Source of the DNA: Paenibacillus agaridevorans
Lineage (GTDB): Bacteria; Bacillota; Bacilli; Paenibacillales; Paenibacillaceae
DNA length: 64,000 nucleotides
Assembly: GCF_003112455.1 (NCBI RefSeq)
Contig: NZ_BDQX01000011.1
Location: forward strand, 1-64,000
Reading direction: 5' to 3'
The notes under the pieces were generated by a model. It saw only the letters and a program-made list of their open reading frames with translations, was not told the DNA's origin and ran no database searches. The position numbers and the translations under genes were made by a program. The stretch's first letter is position 1, and the number at the start of each line of letters is the position of its first letter. Below, piece after piece: positions 35,443-44,737 of this stretch.

Positions 35443-36453
35443 TTAAGGGATCAAAAATACTTTGCTTTTTGTAATTTTCTGTCCTGCCAGATCAGCAAAT
35501 ATGCGTGCGCCTTCCGATAAAGGGGCAGCAGTGCTCCAGCCATCGGTACGAATCATACCATCCACAAGGAGTTGCAAGGATTGCTTAAAATCCTTTGCCG
35601 AATAGGAATAGGAAGTAAGCAGTTTCAGTTGGTTACGTATTGCTTGATTAATAGGCAGTAGCGAGTCATTGTGTCCAAGCCCGATAAAAAGCACAGTGCC
35701 CCCTGGTTCGCTAGCATCTATTGCGAGCTTGCGTGTCTCCGTAATCCCTACACAATCTGCTACAATAGGGAACCCCGTTTTCATTTGAATCAATAAGGCT
35801 TCTTTCTTTAGCTCATCAGGTGTAAATGCCCCTGTTGCTCCAATTGCAAGCGCATAATCCAAGCGATTACGGTTGCTGTCAGTTATATATATCGGCCCAA
35901 AACCCATGGCTTTAGCGATTTGCAAGGTGAGAATACCAATTGCGCCAGCACCGATAATGAACAACGGCACAAAAGGAGATTCTGCAAATAGATTCAACGC
36001 ATGAAGGCATACAGCGCCGGGTTCCGCTAATGAAGCGACGGCTGCATCCACTTTTTTGTCAACAAGTATAGCTTGATGGGCGGGTACAGCCACGTATTCA
36101 GCGAATGCTCCGGGGCGGTCAATCCCAATGAATGTACGCTTGCGACACACATTTGCTTGTCCGGACAGACAATAATGGCATCGTTGACAGGATAACATGG
36201 GATTGACAACTACAAAGTCCCCTTCTTTAAAGGCGATATCGGTACCTCGACTCGTTGTAACGATTCCTGAGAACTCATGTCCCATAATGAGCGGGGGATG
36301 ACGCACGCTGCTTTTTCCCAAGTATCCTTCAAGCTCGCTGCCGCATATTCCGACAGAGGATACTTGAAGCAAAATTTCTCCGTGTTGTAATTCAGGCATC
36401 TTTACGGATTCGTAGCTTAATTGTTCAGGACCGTTATAAACAAGAGCTTTTAT
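35443..36453 (-). CDS. Zinc-type medium-chain dehydrogenase, apparent ATA start
   Basis: A 336-residue zinc alcohol/polyol dehydrogenase. It has the catalytic-zinc CGSE and GHE motifs, the four-Cys structural zinc lobe (CQRCHYCLSGQANVC) and the Rossmann GAGAIG. The usual family start KALVYNGPE is encoded in frame back to ATA at 36453-36451, with GGAGGGG 6 bases upstream and a TAG two codons before; no ATG, GTG or TTG lies between. The next ATG, at 36399-36397, has no ribosome site and would remove the first strand. I therefore mark the ATA as the start, with the caveat that a mutated ATG would look the same. Likely oxidises a sugar or sugar acid. Confidence 0.8.
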   Translation of the reverse strand: MKALVYNGPEQLSYESVKMPELQHGEILLQVSSVGICGSELEGYLGKSSVRHPPLIMGHEFSGIVTTSRGTDIAFKEGDFVVVNPMLSCQRCHYCLSGQANVCRKRTFIGIDRPGAFAEYVAVPAHQAILVDKKVDAAVASLAEPGAVCLHALNLFAESPFVPLFIIGAGAIGILTLQIAKAMGFGPIYITDSNRNRLDYALAIGATGAFTPDELKKEALLIQMKTGFPIVADCVGITETRKLAIDASEPGGTVLFIGLGHNDSLLPINQAIRNQLKLLTSYSYSAKDFKQSLQLLVDGMIRTDGWSTAAPLSEGARIFADLAGQKITKSKVFLIP

Positions 36454-36484
36454 TTTCTACCCCTCCATTTGCATCTCAAAATAA

Positions 36485-36531
36485 AAAACTGTCGACAGTT
36501 TTATGTTATAGAAAATCACGATGACTGTCAA
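36485..36531 (-). promoter_or_regulatory. Minus-strand promoter with GntR-type palindrome
   Basis: On the minus strand TTGACA (36531-36526), 17 bases, TAACAT (36508-36503), then immediately the perfect 18-bp palindrome AAAACTGTCGACAGTTTT at 36485-36502 over the expected start point. The palindrome recurs at the promoter after gntR. This is a repressor-operator arrangement for the dehydrogenase genes. Confidence 0.8.
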
Positions 36532-36616
36532 TTCGCATACAAGCGTAGAGTAAAATCCGTTTTCAAATTAAAGATTTTTATGATAGACTTCACCTAAAAG
36601 GTGAAAGGAAATAAAG

Positions 36617-37288
36617 ATGGAAAAAATCAGAAGAGATGTGTTGGGTGACACGATTACGAAGTATCTTCGAAGGGCAATTTTGTTGGGAGAGCTGCCGGAT
36701 GGACATCATTTGGCTGAGCCTGATTTAGCGCAGCAGTTCGGTACAAGCCGTTCGCCTGTTCGAGAGTCGTTGCTGCATCTCATTCGGGAGGGTTTTGCAG
36801 AACGTTTGCCCAACGGACGAGTATGCGTCCGTCATTTTACATTTCAGGATATTCACAACCTGTTTGAGTTCAGGTTCATGCTGGAGAGTCAATCGATAAA
36901 AAAATGGATACATCATGATCAAAGGGCGTTGCCAGAAGACGAGTTTAAGATCTTGTTAGATAAAATGCAGAAAAGCTATATTTCTTCGGAGCAATTTTCT
37001 GAGTATGATATGGAATTCCATAAAAAAATCGTACATTTGTCTAACGATAAGTCAATGATTCAGGCCTGGAGCGGATTAGAGGAAGTTATAAAATCCATTT
37101 TACAAATTACCAATCAGAGCAACGGTAGAGCGGAATCCATTTTGGAGCAGCATCAAAATATGATATCACTGCTAATGAGCAATTCCGGATACGACGAAGT
37201 TTGTGCAGTAATAAAGCAGCATTTAAATGAAGCGGAATCAGTAATGGTTACCCGAATTAAGGAGATAAGGAAGGAGACTTTGATTTAA
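36617..37288 (+). CDS. GntR-family regulator, FCD (FadR-C) type
   Basis: A 223-residue repressor with an N-terminal winged helix (residues 8-75; the motif LAQQFGTSRSPVRESLLHL is the GntR signature) and an all-helical FCD effector domain (EFRFMLESQSI, DMEFHKKIVHLS, EQHQNMISLL), which often binds a metal and a carboxylic-acid ligand. It lies between two copies of the same palindrome, each on a promoter start point, so it most likely represses both flanking units and is released by a sugar acid. AAAGGAAATAAAG precedes ATG 36617. Confidence 0.9.
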   Translation: MEKIRRDVLGDTITKYLRRAILLGELPDGHHLAEPDLAQQFGTSRSPVRESLLHLIREGFAERLPNGRVCVRHFTFQDIHNLFEFRFMLESQSIKKWIHHDQRALPEDEFKILLDKMQKSYISSEQFSEYDMEFHKKIVHLSNDKSMIQAWSGLEEVIKSILQITNQSNGRAESILEQHQNMISLLMSNSGYDEVCAVIKQHLNEAESVMVTRIKEIRKETLI

Positions 37289-37315
37289 CCGCTGAGAAGT
37301 CTCCTAAAGCGAATC

Positions 37316-37366
37316 TTGACAGTTAGGAGGCCTTTTTATATCATAAAAACTGTCGACAGTTTTTAT
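37316..37366 (+). promoter_or_regulatory. Plus-strand promoter with second GntR-type palindrome
   Basis: TTGACA at 37316-37321, 17 bases, TATCAT at 37339-37344. A 24-bp perfect palindrome at 37343-37366, with the same 18-bp core as the site at 36485, overlaps the end of the -10 box and the start point. It should control the hydroxyacid dehydrogenase unit. Confidence 0.8.
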
Positions 37367-37388
37367 TCGAGAAATGGGAGCGATATAA

Positions 37389-38360
37389 ATGAAAGCGGTT
37401 ATTACGCCACATGGGTTTCCAAATGTGAATCAAGAAAAGGCGCTGCTAGCAGAGATTGGCGTTGAGTTAGAGGAAATTAAAAGTTTAGATCCGCAGGAGA
37501 TTGGCGAACTGTCTCGAGATGCTGAGGTGCTGTTTGTCCAATATGCAAAGATAACGAAGGATACAATTGTTCAATTGGAGAAGTGCAAGGTTATTATACG
37601 CTATGGCATCGGAGTCGATAATGTTGATCTGGAAGCCGCAGCTGCTAAAGGCATTTATGTATGCAATGTTCCTCACTATTGCGGAGATGAAGTAGCCGAT
37701 CATACCTTCTGTTTGATGTTAGCGGCAGCCCGCAAACTGGTGAGCGTTTCTCGTCAGGTACAGGATGGAAATTGGGACTTCATCAATCAACGTCCTATTT
37801 ATAGTCTGGCAGGTCATGTGCTTGGCCTTATTGGTTGTGGATATATCGCTCAAAAGGTTGCCGTTCGGGCACAGGCATTTGGCATGCAAGTTGTCGCTTA
37901 TGACCCCTGGCTTCGCCAGGATTTAGCGGATAAATTAAATATCAAGTTAGTAGAACTGGAGCAATTATGCGCTCAATCGGATTACATCTCGCTGCATATT
38001 CCCTTGACCTCGAATACGCATCATTACGTGGACGCTCGGCTTATGGCGATGATGAAGACGGGTGTCGTGTTGATCAATACAGCCAGGGGAGGATTAATAG
38101 ATGAGCAGGCGGCCAAGCAAGCGCTGGAGTCCGGACATGTAGGCATGATCTGTCTGGATGTATTGGAGGAGGAACCACCACAGGACAATCATCCATTGAT
38201 CGATGCACCGCAGGCTATTATTACGCCGCACATGGCTTATTATTCTGAGGCTTCTTTGCCTCGACTGCAGAAATTGGCGGCAGAGGAAGCTGTTCGCGTT
38301 CTTCGGGGGGAACCGCCGCTTGCTCCGGTTAACGACAAATGGATGTCCAAGCAGAACTAA
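37389..38360 (+). CDS. D-isomer 2-hydroxyacid dehydrogenase
   Basis: A 323-residue NAD-dependent dehydrogenase of the phosphoglycerate/glyoxylate reductase family. It has YGIGVDNVDLEAA early, the NAD loop GLIGCGYIA, the catalytic Arg in NTARGG, Glu in EEEPP and His in TPHMAYYSE. It likely interconverts a 2-keto acid and a D-hydroxy acid in the pathway controlled by the GntR regulator. The gene begins 22 bases after the operator with GGGAGCG upstream. It is followed by the mutarotase gene after 28 bases. Confidence 0.88.
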   Translation: MKAVITPHGFPNVNQEKALLAEIGVELEEIKSLDPQEIGELSRDAEVLFVQYAKITKDTIVQLEKCKVIIRYGIGVDNVDLEAAAAKGIYVCNVPHYCGDEVADHTFCLMLAAARKLVSVSRQVQDGNWDFINQRPIYSLAGHVLGLIGCGYIAQKVAVRAQAFGMQVVAYDPWLRQDLADKLNIKLVELEQLCAQSDYISLHIPLTSNTHHYVDARLMAMMKTGVVLINTARGGLIDEQAAKQALESGHVGMICLDVLEEEPPQDNHPLIDAPQAIITPHMAYYSEASLPRLQKLAAEEAVRVLRGEPPLAPVNDKWMSKQN

Positions 38361-38388
38361 ACAATCAGGCGAGGGAAGGAGGCAAATA

Positions 38389-39327
38389 TTGATTTCATAT
38401 CAGATAGAGCAGTCGTTTGAAGCCGTTGTTATCGAAAACGATGATTTAATGGTGAAAATATTACCTCAGCTGGGTGGCAAGATCTACTCCTTAGTAAATA
38501 AACGCACGGGGAGGGAATGGATGGATCGCCCTTCTGGGAGAGTGTTTCGACGCCCTGTACCAGGCACGTCTTGGGGAGATTGGGATCGCTGCGGCTGGGA
38601 TGAATTGTTCCCCTCTATTGATGCCTGCAATTTCCCAGGACCGTATCTTGCGGGTACGGCAGTGCCCGATCATGGTGAAGTATGGTCGCTCCCCTGGTCT
38701 TTCAGCCAGATAGGAACCGACGGCATTCGTCTATACGTTAACGGAAATATATGGCCGTACAGGCTGGAAAAAACCGTTTGCATTAGCGATAATAGCGTGG
38801 AATTCAACTATAAATTAACCAATTACAGCAAAGAGCCCCTTCCTTATATTTGGGCTCCACATCCGATTCTTGCGGGATCGGATTCCTTTGAGATTAAGCT
38901 TCCTATCGGCATTGACAAGGCTATTACAAGTTTTTCAGTAAATGAGCGGTTGGGAAAACGGGGTGGGATTCATAATTGGCCGCTTGCAACGGACTGCTCG
39001 GGCAAGATGATCGACCTGTCGAATATGCCGGCTCGGCACACGAATGCAGCGGAGAAGCTATATCTTGCATCTCCTCTCATGGAGGGCTGGTGTTTGGTCA
39101 GAGATCGGATAACCGGCGAACAGTTTAAGATGACATTTGATCCTGCTCAATTGCCTTATTTGGGTATTTGGATCAATGCAGGCGGCTGGGATGGAGAGTA
39201 TCACATTGCTTTGGAACCAGCAACCGGTTTTTTGGATAATCTGGAGGAATCCTACGCTTGTCAGAAATGTGCCATTCTTGCAGGAGGAGAAACAAGAAGC
39301 TGGTGGCTACAAGTTCATATCACCTAG
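38389..39327 (+). CDS. Aldose-epimerase-like (mutarotase-fold) protein
   Basis: A 312-residue beta-supersandwich protein of the galactose-mutarotase-like superfamily. The pattern LGGKIYSLVNKRTGREWM near the start, WGDWDRCGWDELFPS with a candidate metal or sugar site, and GEYHIALEPATG near the end are typical of the family. It probably flips the anomer of, or binds, the sugar fed into this cluster. TTG 38389 is chosen because GAAGGAGG sits 6-7 bases upstream; the open frame reaching 38203 overlaps the previous gene. Its stop lies 31 bases before the next start. Confidence 0.75.
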   Translation: MISYQIEQSFEAVVIENDDLMVKILPQLGGKIYSLVNKRTGREWMDRPSGRVFRRPVPGTSWGDWDRCGWDELFPSIDACNFPGPYLAGTAVPDHGEVWSLPWSFSQIGTDGIRLYVNGNIWPYRLEKTVCISDNSVEFNYKLTNYSKEPLPYIWAPHPILAGSDSFEIKLPIGIDKAITSFSVNERLGKRGGIHNWPLATDCSGKMIDLSNMPARHTNAAEKLYLASPLMEGWCLVRDRITGEQFKMTFDPAQLPYLGIWINAGGWDGEYHIALEPATGFLDNLEESYACQKCAILAGGETRSWWLQVHIT

Positions 39328-39358
39328 TGCTACCCATTTAGCGAGGAGGCGATTTCCA

Positions 39359-40528
39359 ATAGATCGTTACGAACAGCTCCAACATAAAATGAAAGCTTCG
39401 GGATTGGACGCGGTCATATGCAGGCTGCCGGAAAACGTGCTTTTTTTGACAGGCTATTGGCCGGTTAGCGGAATTGGATGTGTAGTTTGTCCTCAGGTTG
39501 GAAACCCGGTTTTGATCGTAACTGACCTTGAGGAGCAATACATGATAAAAAACCGGATTAAAGATGTGCGATTTGTTCCTTATGGAACGTTATCCTCAGG
39601 GGATATATATGAACAAACGACTGTTGTGTTGCGAGAAATTGCAGATGAATTTGATTTGATAGGTAAAAAAATCGGGTATGAGGCCAGTTTTGAAACCATT
39701 GCACCGCCTATGAATTCCGCAGAGCCTACCATTCCCGCGCAACGAACGGCAGCAATGATAAAGGCCGTTTTTCAAGGACCGGATTTACTGGATGCTACAG
39801 GTATACTGAACGCATTGAGAGCGATAAAAAGTCCATATGATATTGCGCAATTGCAAATTGTACATGAGATTGCCGAGAGCGGGTTAGCTGTTTTTGTAGA
39901 TATGCTGAAGCGCGGCGTAAGGGAAATCGATATTTCATCGGCAGTGGAGGCGGAAATTGCTCGTTATGGCTTTGGTTATAAAGGCATGCAGCATGTCCGC
40001 GCATGGGCGCAGTTGATGACTGGCAAACGTTCCTCGCAAGCGTATAGTCCATTTCCGGCTTCCAGCGTTAAGGAGGTTCAACAAGGGGACATGGCTGTGC
40101 TGGAGCTTGCGGTTGTTGCCGATGGATATTGGGCGGATTTGACGAGGACTCGCGCTGTTGGCTCTGCAACAAATGAGCAGTTGAATGCGTATCGAGCCAT
40201 TATGGAGGCACAGGGGAAAATTCGTCCACTATTGCGGGAGGAAAACACCGGAGCTGCTGTCGACGCGGCGGGGAGGCAGATTATAGCAGGCGCCGGGTAT
40301 GCAAGTGGGTTTATTCATTTGACCGGTCATGGTTTGGGTTTCAAATATCATGAGCCTGTTCCGATGCTGCATCCCGAGTCATGTGATGTATTGCAGGCAG
40401 GGATGGTCACTTCCGTTGAGCCAGGAATTTATCGGGCAGGTGAGTGGGGAATAAGGGTGGAAGAGAATGTTGTAATTACAAAGGACGAGCCTTTATATCT
40501 GTCTACTTTTTCAACGGATCTTATTTAA
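39359..40528 (+). CDS. M24 metallopeptidase (Xaa-Pro type), apparent ATA start
   Basis: A 389-residue pita-bread enzyme like Xaa-Pro dipeptidase, aminopeptidase P or creatinase. All five metal ligands are visible: Asp in DGYWADLTRT (two), His in TGHGLGF, Glu in SVEPGIY and Glu in VEENVVI. GAGGAGG at 39342-39348 points to a start about 10 bases on, where the codon is ATA (39359-39361), giving IDRYEQLQHKMKASGLDAV, the normal family beginning. The next ATG (39389) has no ribosome site and would lose the first helix. Second gene in this cluster with ATA where ATG is expected. Such enzymes also occur in sugar and amide catabolic loci. Confidence 0.8.
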   Translation: MDRYEQLQHKMKASGLDAVICRLPENVLFLTGYWPVSGIGCVVCPQVGNPVLIVTDLEEQYMIKNRIKDVRFVPYGTLSSGDIYEQTTVVLREIADEFDLIGKKIGYEASFETIAPPMNSAEPTIPAQRTAAMIKAVFQGPDLLDATGILNALRAIKSPYDIAQLQIVHEIAESGLAVFVDMLKRGVREIDISSAVEAEIARYGFGYKGMQHVRAWAQLMTGKRSSQAYSPFPASSVKEVQQGDMAVLELAVVADGYWADLTRTRAVGSATNEQLNAYRAIMEAQGKIRPLLREENTGAAVDAAGRQIIAGAGYASGFIHLTGHGLGFKYHEPVPMLHPESCDVLQAGMVTSVEPGIYRAGEWGIRVEENVVITKDEPLYLSTFSTDLI

Positions 40529-40547
40529 TAATTAATTAGTAAACATT

Positions 40548-40596
40548 AGCCCTTCAATAAGTCGACTCTATTGTTTCGACTATAGAAGGGTTATTT
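40548..40596 (+). terminator. Terminator of the GntR-controlled unit
   Basis: AGCCCTTC (from 40548) pairs with GAAGGGTT (to 40592), with a further AGTCGA/TCGACT inner stem, then TATTTG. It ends the unit. The rest of the gap to 40734 shows no clear promoter. Confidence 0.65.
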
Positions 40597-40734
40597 GTCT
40601 ATTGTACAGCTAAAAAAAGATAACTTAGTTATATCGAATAGTTAAGGCTGCCTATAACCTGCCGGTGTCCATTCCCTATACAATGATGGTTAGCTCTATA
40701 GAAGAATATCTGAAACAGGAAAGGAAGATATCTG

Positions 40735-42981
40735 ATGTTTATTGGCAACAGTAAGATGGCGATACGTCTGGATGAGAATAACGGCTCGATTATTTCATTA
40801 AAGAGTGGGATGACCGAGCTGACGGGCGTATCCGCCAGAAGCATCCCTTTGTTTGCGCTTCGCTTCCGTGATGCAGAGGGAAAGATTCTGCTGCTAAGTG
40901 CTCATGAAGCTGGCCGCTTTGAAATGATGCATAAAGAAAGCGATAACGAAAACTCGTTAGAGCTTGTGTATGCCGAGGTAGGAGAAATGGGTGCCACAGT
41001 GCATGTAAGCGTGCGACTGCCGCATGGCGACAACCGCAGTTACTGGCGGCTTGAGGTGGAGCATCAAACGGAACTGACGCTCGAGTGGATCGATTTTCCC
41101 GGCCTGACGGTGGAGAACGGACTGACAGGCCCGGAGGGCAAAAGCAGATTGTTATGGCCTGGAAATGAAGGTGTGCTGGTAGATCGGTTGGACATACGCG
41201 ATGCGAACAAATGGATCGCCTACCAGGAGGCGGAATATCCGAGCCGAAGTATTGCCAGCATCTATCCGAGCGCCGTGCCGACACAATTTATGGCGTATTA
41301 CAACGAGCATGCCGGTTTGTACATGGGGGCGCATGATGACCAAGGGCATGTAAAGTTGATTGATTATTACGGGCTGGAGGGTGATATTCGGTTGCAATTT
41401 CGGCTATACCCCGCATCGGAAGGGCCTGGGCTGTACCGAATGGATTACGATATGGTGCTGGCGGTGTTTGAGGGGGACTGGCACGACGCGGCGGCGATTT
41501 ATCGATCGTGGTACCTGAGCGAATCAAGTGCGCGGCCGACTGCGCTTGCCAGCCGTCCCGGTTTGCCGGAATGGTACGAGGATTCACCGGTCGTCGTGAC
41601 CTACCCGGTACGCGGGACGCAGGATCTTGACAATATGGAGCCGAATGACTATTTCCCTTATGTGCAAGCGCTGCCATGTTTGGAGCAACTGGCTAATGCG
41701 TTCGACAGCCGGGTCATGGCGTTATTGATGCACTGGGAAGGTACGGCTCCGTGGGCGCCGCCTTATGTATGGCCGCCATACGGTGGCGAGGAGCTGCTTG
41801 CCGAATTTGCCAACGGGCTGCACGCCAAAGGGAATTTGCTGGGGCTTTATTGCAGCGGCATCGGCTGGACCGAACAAAGTCATCTTGTGCAATCCTATAA
41901 CAAAAAGGAGCAGTTCGACGAGCAGCAACTGGCGTCCGTCATGTGCTTGTCGCCGGAAGGGACGCTCCCTTATTCGGCAATCTGTACGGGACAGCGGAGC
42001 GGCTACGATCTGTGTCCTTCCCAGCCATTTGTCAGCGAAACCGTTTTGAACGAGACGGAGCGGATGATTGCCGGTCATTGCGATTACATTCAATATTTCG
42101 ACCAGAATCACGGCGGCAACTCCTATTTCTGCTACAGCCGCGAACACGGTCATGCCCCGGCGCCAGGACGCTGGCAGGTGGAGGCGATGAAGCATCTCAT
42201 CACACGAATGAACGAAGCGTCGGAAAAGGCCGGACGCAAGGTCCTCTTCGGGTGCGAGTCGGCGGCTGCCGAACCGTTTATTGAAGGGCTGCTGTTCAAT
42301 GATTTGCGTTTTAATATCAACTACACCATCGGTCAGCCTGTGCCGCTCTATGCTTACGTGTATCACGAATTTATCAATAATTTCATGGGGAATCAGAACC
42401 CTACGCAAGCCATTGTAGATTATGAGCATAGCCCTGAAAACCTATTGTACCGTCTGGCTTATTCCTTCCATGCCGGCGATATGCTTACGATCGTGCTTAA
42501 GGACAAAGGAGAAATTACCTGGAGCTGGGGCACCGAATGGAACGTTACAGCTCCGGATCAAGAGTCTGTCATCACTTTTGTCAGAACGGCAAACGCTTGG
42601 CGCAGGGGAGCGGGCAAAGCTTATCTGTTCTCCGGGCGGATGGAAAAACCAAACGAGTTAAAAAATGTTGCCCAGCTCGACATCGTCATGTTAAACGGAC
42701 GACGGCTGACGGTACCAAGCGTGCTGACCAGCAAGTGGAGTGCGCAGGATGGGGATCAGGCGCAACTAGTCATCAATTACGCGACAGAGAGCAGTGAGAC
42801 GGACGTTGTGCTGCCCAAGCTGGCAGGCGCCGTACTGACTGTTGTGGAAGATGCAAGCGGAGAGCGAATTAGAAAAGCCAAGGTATCCGCGGACGGGCTG
42901 CTGCGATTGAAGCTGGCTCCGTTACAAACGGTCATGATTGTTTTTCCGAAATCAACGTCATCTTCTCTTCCAGATCACTGA
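40735..42981 (+). CDS. Glycoside-hydrolase-like protein, DUF6259 type
   Basis: A 748-residue cytoplasmic protein. An N-terminal beta-sandwich (residues 1-280) is followed by a TIM-barrel-like middle (LMHWEGTAPWAPPYVWPPYGG, GLYCSGIGW, DYIQYFDQNHGGNSYFCY, VLFGCESAAAEPF) and a C-terminal beta domain (from about 640). The layout resembles DUF6259-type and GH101/GH129-like clan members. The Asp of QYFDQ and Glu of GCESAA are plausible catalytic residues, by analogy only. No signal peptide, so it likely acts on imported oligosaccharides. A moderate AGGAAAG site precedes ATG 40735. It lies just before a two-component pair and importer, probably the same regulon. Confidence 0.65.
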   Translation: MFIGNSKMAIRLDENNGSIISLKSGMTELTGVSARSIPLFALRFRDAEGKILLLSAHEAGRFEMMHKESDNENSLELVYAEVGEMGATVHVSVRLPHGDNRSYWRLEVEHQTELTLEWIDFPGLTVENGLTGPEGKSRLLWPGNEGVLVDRLDIRDANKWIAYQEAEYPSRSIASIYPSAVPTQFMAYYNEHAGLYMGAHDDQGHVKLIDYYGLEGDIRLQFRLYPASEGPGLYRMDYDMVLAVFEGDWHDAAAIYRSWYLSESSARPTALASRPGLPEWYEDSPVVVTYPVRGTQDLDNMEPNDYFPYVQALPCLEQLANAFDSRVMALLMHWEGTAPWAPPYVWPPYGGEELLAEFANGLHAKGNLLGLYCSGIGWTEQSHLVQSYNKKEQFDEQQLASVMCLSPEGTLPYSAICTGQRSGYDLCPSQPFVSETVLNETERMIAGHCDYIQYFDQNHGGNSYFCYSREHGHAPAPGRWQVEAMKHLITRMNEASEKAGRKVLFGCESAAAEPFIEGLLFNDLRFNINYTIGQPVPLYAYVYHEFINNFMGNQNPTQAIVDYEHSPENLLYRLAYSFHAGDMLTIVLKDKGEITWSWGTEWNVTAPDQESVITFVRTANAWRRGAGKAYLFSGRMEKPNELKNVAQLDIVMLNGRRLTVPSVLTSKWSAQDGDQAQLVINYATESSETDVVLPKLAGAVLTVVEDASGERIRKAKVSADGLLRLKLAPLQTVMIVFPKSTSSSLPDH

Positions 42982-43022
42982 TAATTGCTATATTGTAAGT
43001 AAAAAGAGGTAGGGGGGCACTC

Positions 43023-44735
43023 ATGGGCGTAAGGTATCAGTTTCGCACAAAATTGCTGCTTTTGTTCCTGTCCATCATTTTGCTTACGCTTGTATCCATT
43101 GGATTTATTCATTATTGGAATTTGAAAAAAGAAGTGGAAAAGAGAGCTCGCGTTAACGTCGAGCATATTATGCAGCTTCAAATCAATGCGATAGAGAGCA
43201 GCATGGTCAATACGGAGAATGCGGCTTGGCGGCTGTCCTATGACAAAAGTGTTCAGAATTATATGACACAGCTGGCGCATCCGCCCGCAGAGTTGTCAAG
43301 CCAGCTCGACCGCCGCATTCAATTTGAGCAGCAGCGTTCTCAGATTGGCCGGTTTCGGTTTCTGGATTTTAACGGAAACGGCAAATCGTTTGGCACCACT
43401 TTGTTCGTGCGTTCCGAGGTAGATGAAATCCGCGATGCGGAGAGCATCCGCATTATGTCGGAGATGGATGACAAAAAAAATCACTGGCGCATTGCCTCCA
43501 CTAGTCATTCGATTCCAAGGGAATTGTTGTTTATCAAGCCTGTCTTTGTCGTATCCAATTTTAAGCCGGCAGTGAACGTCGGTATATTGCAGGTTGATCT
43601 GAAGGCAGATTGGATAGTAAACAATCTGAAGGATTTGAAAAAACGAAATATCGGAGACTTCTATATCGCGAATGAGGACGGTCAGGTTTTGCTAGCAGCT
43701 GATTCGGCTGGTATGAAACGGACCCATGTATTGGCAGAAGCCGAGGATGGCTTGGTCATGCATTCACGGTTTACGATGACGGATTGGTATCTGGTTGCCG
43801 AGATCGATAAAACGATATTGCTTGAAGGCTCGCGCAAGGCGATGTGGCAATCGATAACGGCTGTCGGCGTTATTTTCCTCCTGGCATTTGGCATCACTGT
43901 AGCTTTCTCGAGCCAAATCACCAGACCTATCCTGCAATTGCGCCAAGCGATGAGACGAATGGAAAATGGTGTTTTTGATGTGACTGTGCCGGTGCATTCG
44001 AAGGATGAACTTGGATATTTAGGGACCAGCTTCAATCGGATGACGGAGAAAATAAATGTTCTTATTCATGAAAAGTATCAGGTTGAGCTGGCAGCCAAGG
44101 AGGCGCAATGGAATGCGCTGCAGGCGCAAATTAATCCCCACTTCTTGTTCAATACGCTCAGTTCGATCGAAAGTTTGGCCATAAGCGGCAAGGACCCAGA
44201 CAAGATCAGCAAGATTATTCACTGTTTGGCGGATATGTTTCGCTACAGTATTAGCGCAGGAAAATACGGACAACTCGACGAGGAACTGGATCATATCCGA
44301 AATTATCTTTATATACAAAAAATTCGTTTTGGAAATTATTTGAGTTATATGGTTGACATAGAGGACCAATTGGCGGGGATGCAGATGATCAAGCTGCTGC
44401 TTCAGCCTTTGGTTGAAAACGCAATCATCCATGGCATCGAGAAAAAGCAGGACGGCGGTTATGTCAGTGTGCAAGTATTCTCGTTGTCCGAAGACGCTTA
44501 TGCGATTGAAATCGAGGATAACGGTGCTGGCATGGGAGCGGCGGAGATGCAGAAGCTGCTGCAGAAGCTTAGCATGGCGGAAGAAATCGAAGCGGCAGGG
44601 CGGAGATCGATCGGGCTTCGAAATGTCGTGCAGCGGCTATCCCTGCATTATGGCGGAAAGGCAGAGTTTCATATGACCAGTGCAATTCAATTCGGGACTG
44701 TCATACGTCTGACGATCCCCAAGAGGGAGGGCTGA
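43023..44735 (+). CDS. YesM-type sensor histidine kinase
   Basis: A 570-residue membrane kinase. A first membrane segment is at about 10-30, an extracellular Cache-like sensor to about 275, a second membrane segment near 278-298, then HAMP (about 298-350). The LytS/YesM kinase domain has phospho-acceptor His373 in INPHFLFN, and the ATP-binding part shows QPLVENAIIHG and EDNGAGM. It should sense an extracellular sugar or its binding protein and phosphorylate the response regulator 2 bases downstream. AGGGGGGC precedes ATG 43023. Confidence 0.92.
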   Translation: MGVRYQFRTKLLLLFLSIILLTLVSIGFIHYWNLKKEVEKRARVNVEHIMQLQINAIESSMVNTENAAWRLSYDKSVQNYMTQLAHPPAELSSQLDRRIQFEQQRSQIGRFRFLDFNGNGKSFGTTLFVRSEVDEIRDAESIRIMSEMDDKKNHWRIASTSHSIPRELLFIKPVFVVSNFKPAVNVGILQVDLKADWIVNNLKDLKKRNIGDFYIANEDGQVLLAADSAGMKRTHVLAEAEDGLVMHSRFTMTDWYLVAEIDKTILLEGSRKAMWQSITAVGVIFLLAFGITVAFSSQITRPILQLRQAMRRMENGVFDVTVPVHSKDELGYLGTSFNRMTEKINVLIHEKYQVELAAKEAQWNALQAQINPHFLFNTLSSIESLAISGKDPDKISKIIHCLADMFRYSISAGKYGQLDEELDHIRNYLYIQKIRFGNYLSYMVDIEDQLAGMQMIKLLLQPLVENAIIHGIEKKQDGGYVSVQVFSLSEDAYAIEIEDNGAGMGAAEMQKLLQKLSMAEEIEAAGRRSIGLRNVVQRLSLHYGGKAEFHMTSAIQFGTVIRLTIPKREG

Positions 44736-44737
44736 CC

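Noticed and set aside
37272-37305. Nine-bp stem around the gntR stop codon as a terminator
   Set aside because: The 16-base loop is large and no T run follows; it may be chance, so it is not listed as a feature.
41722-42429. 235-codon open frame on the minus strand
   Set aside because: Opposite the DUF6259-type gene in a G+C-rich stretch; no family motifs and no start signal.
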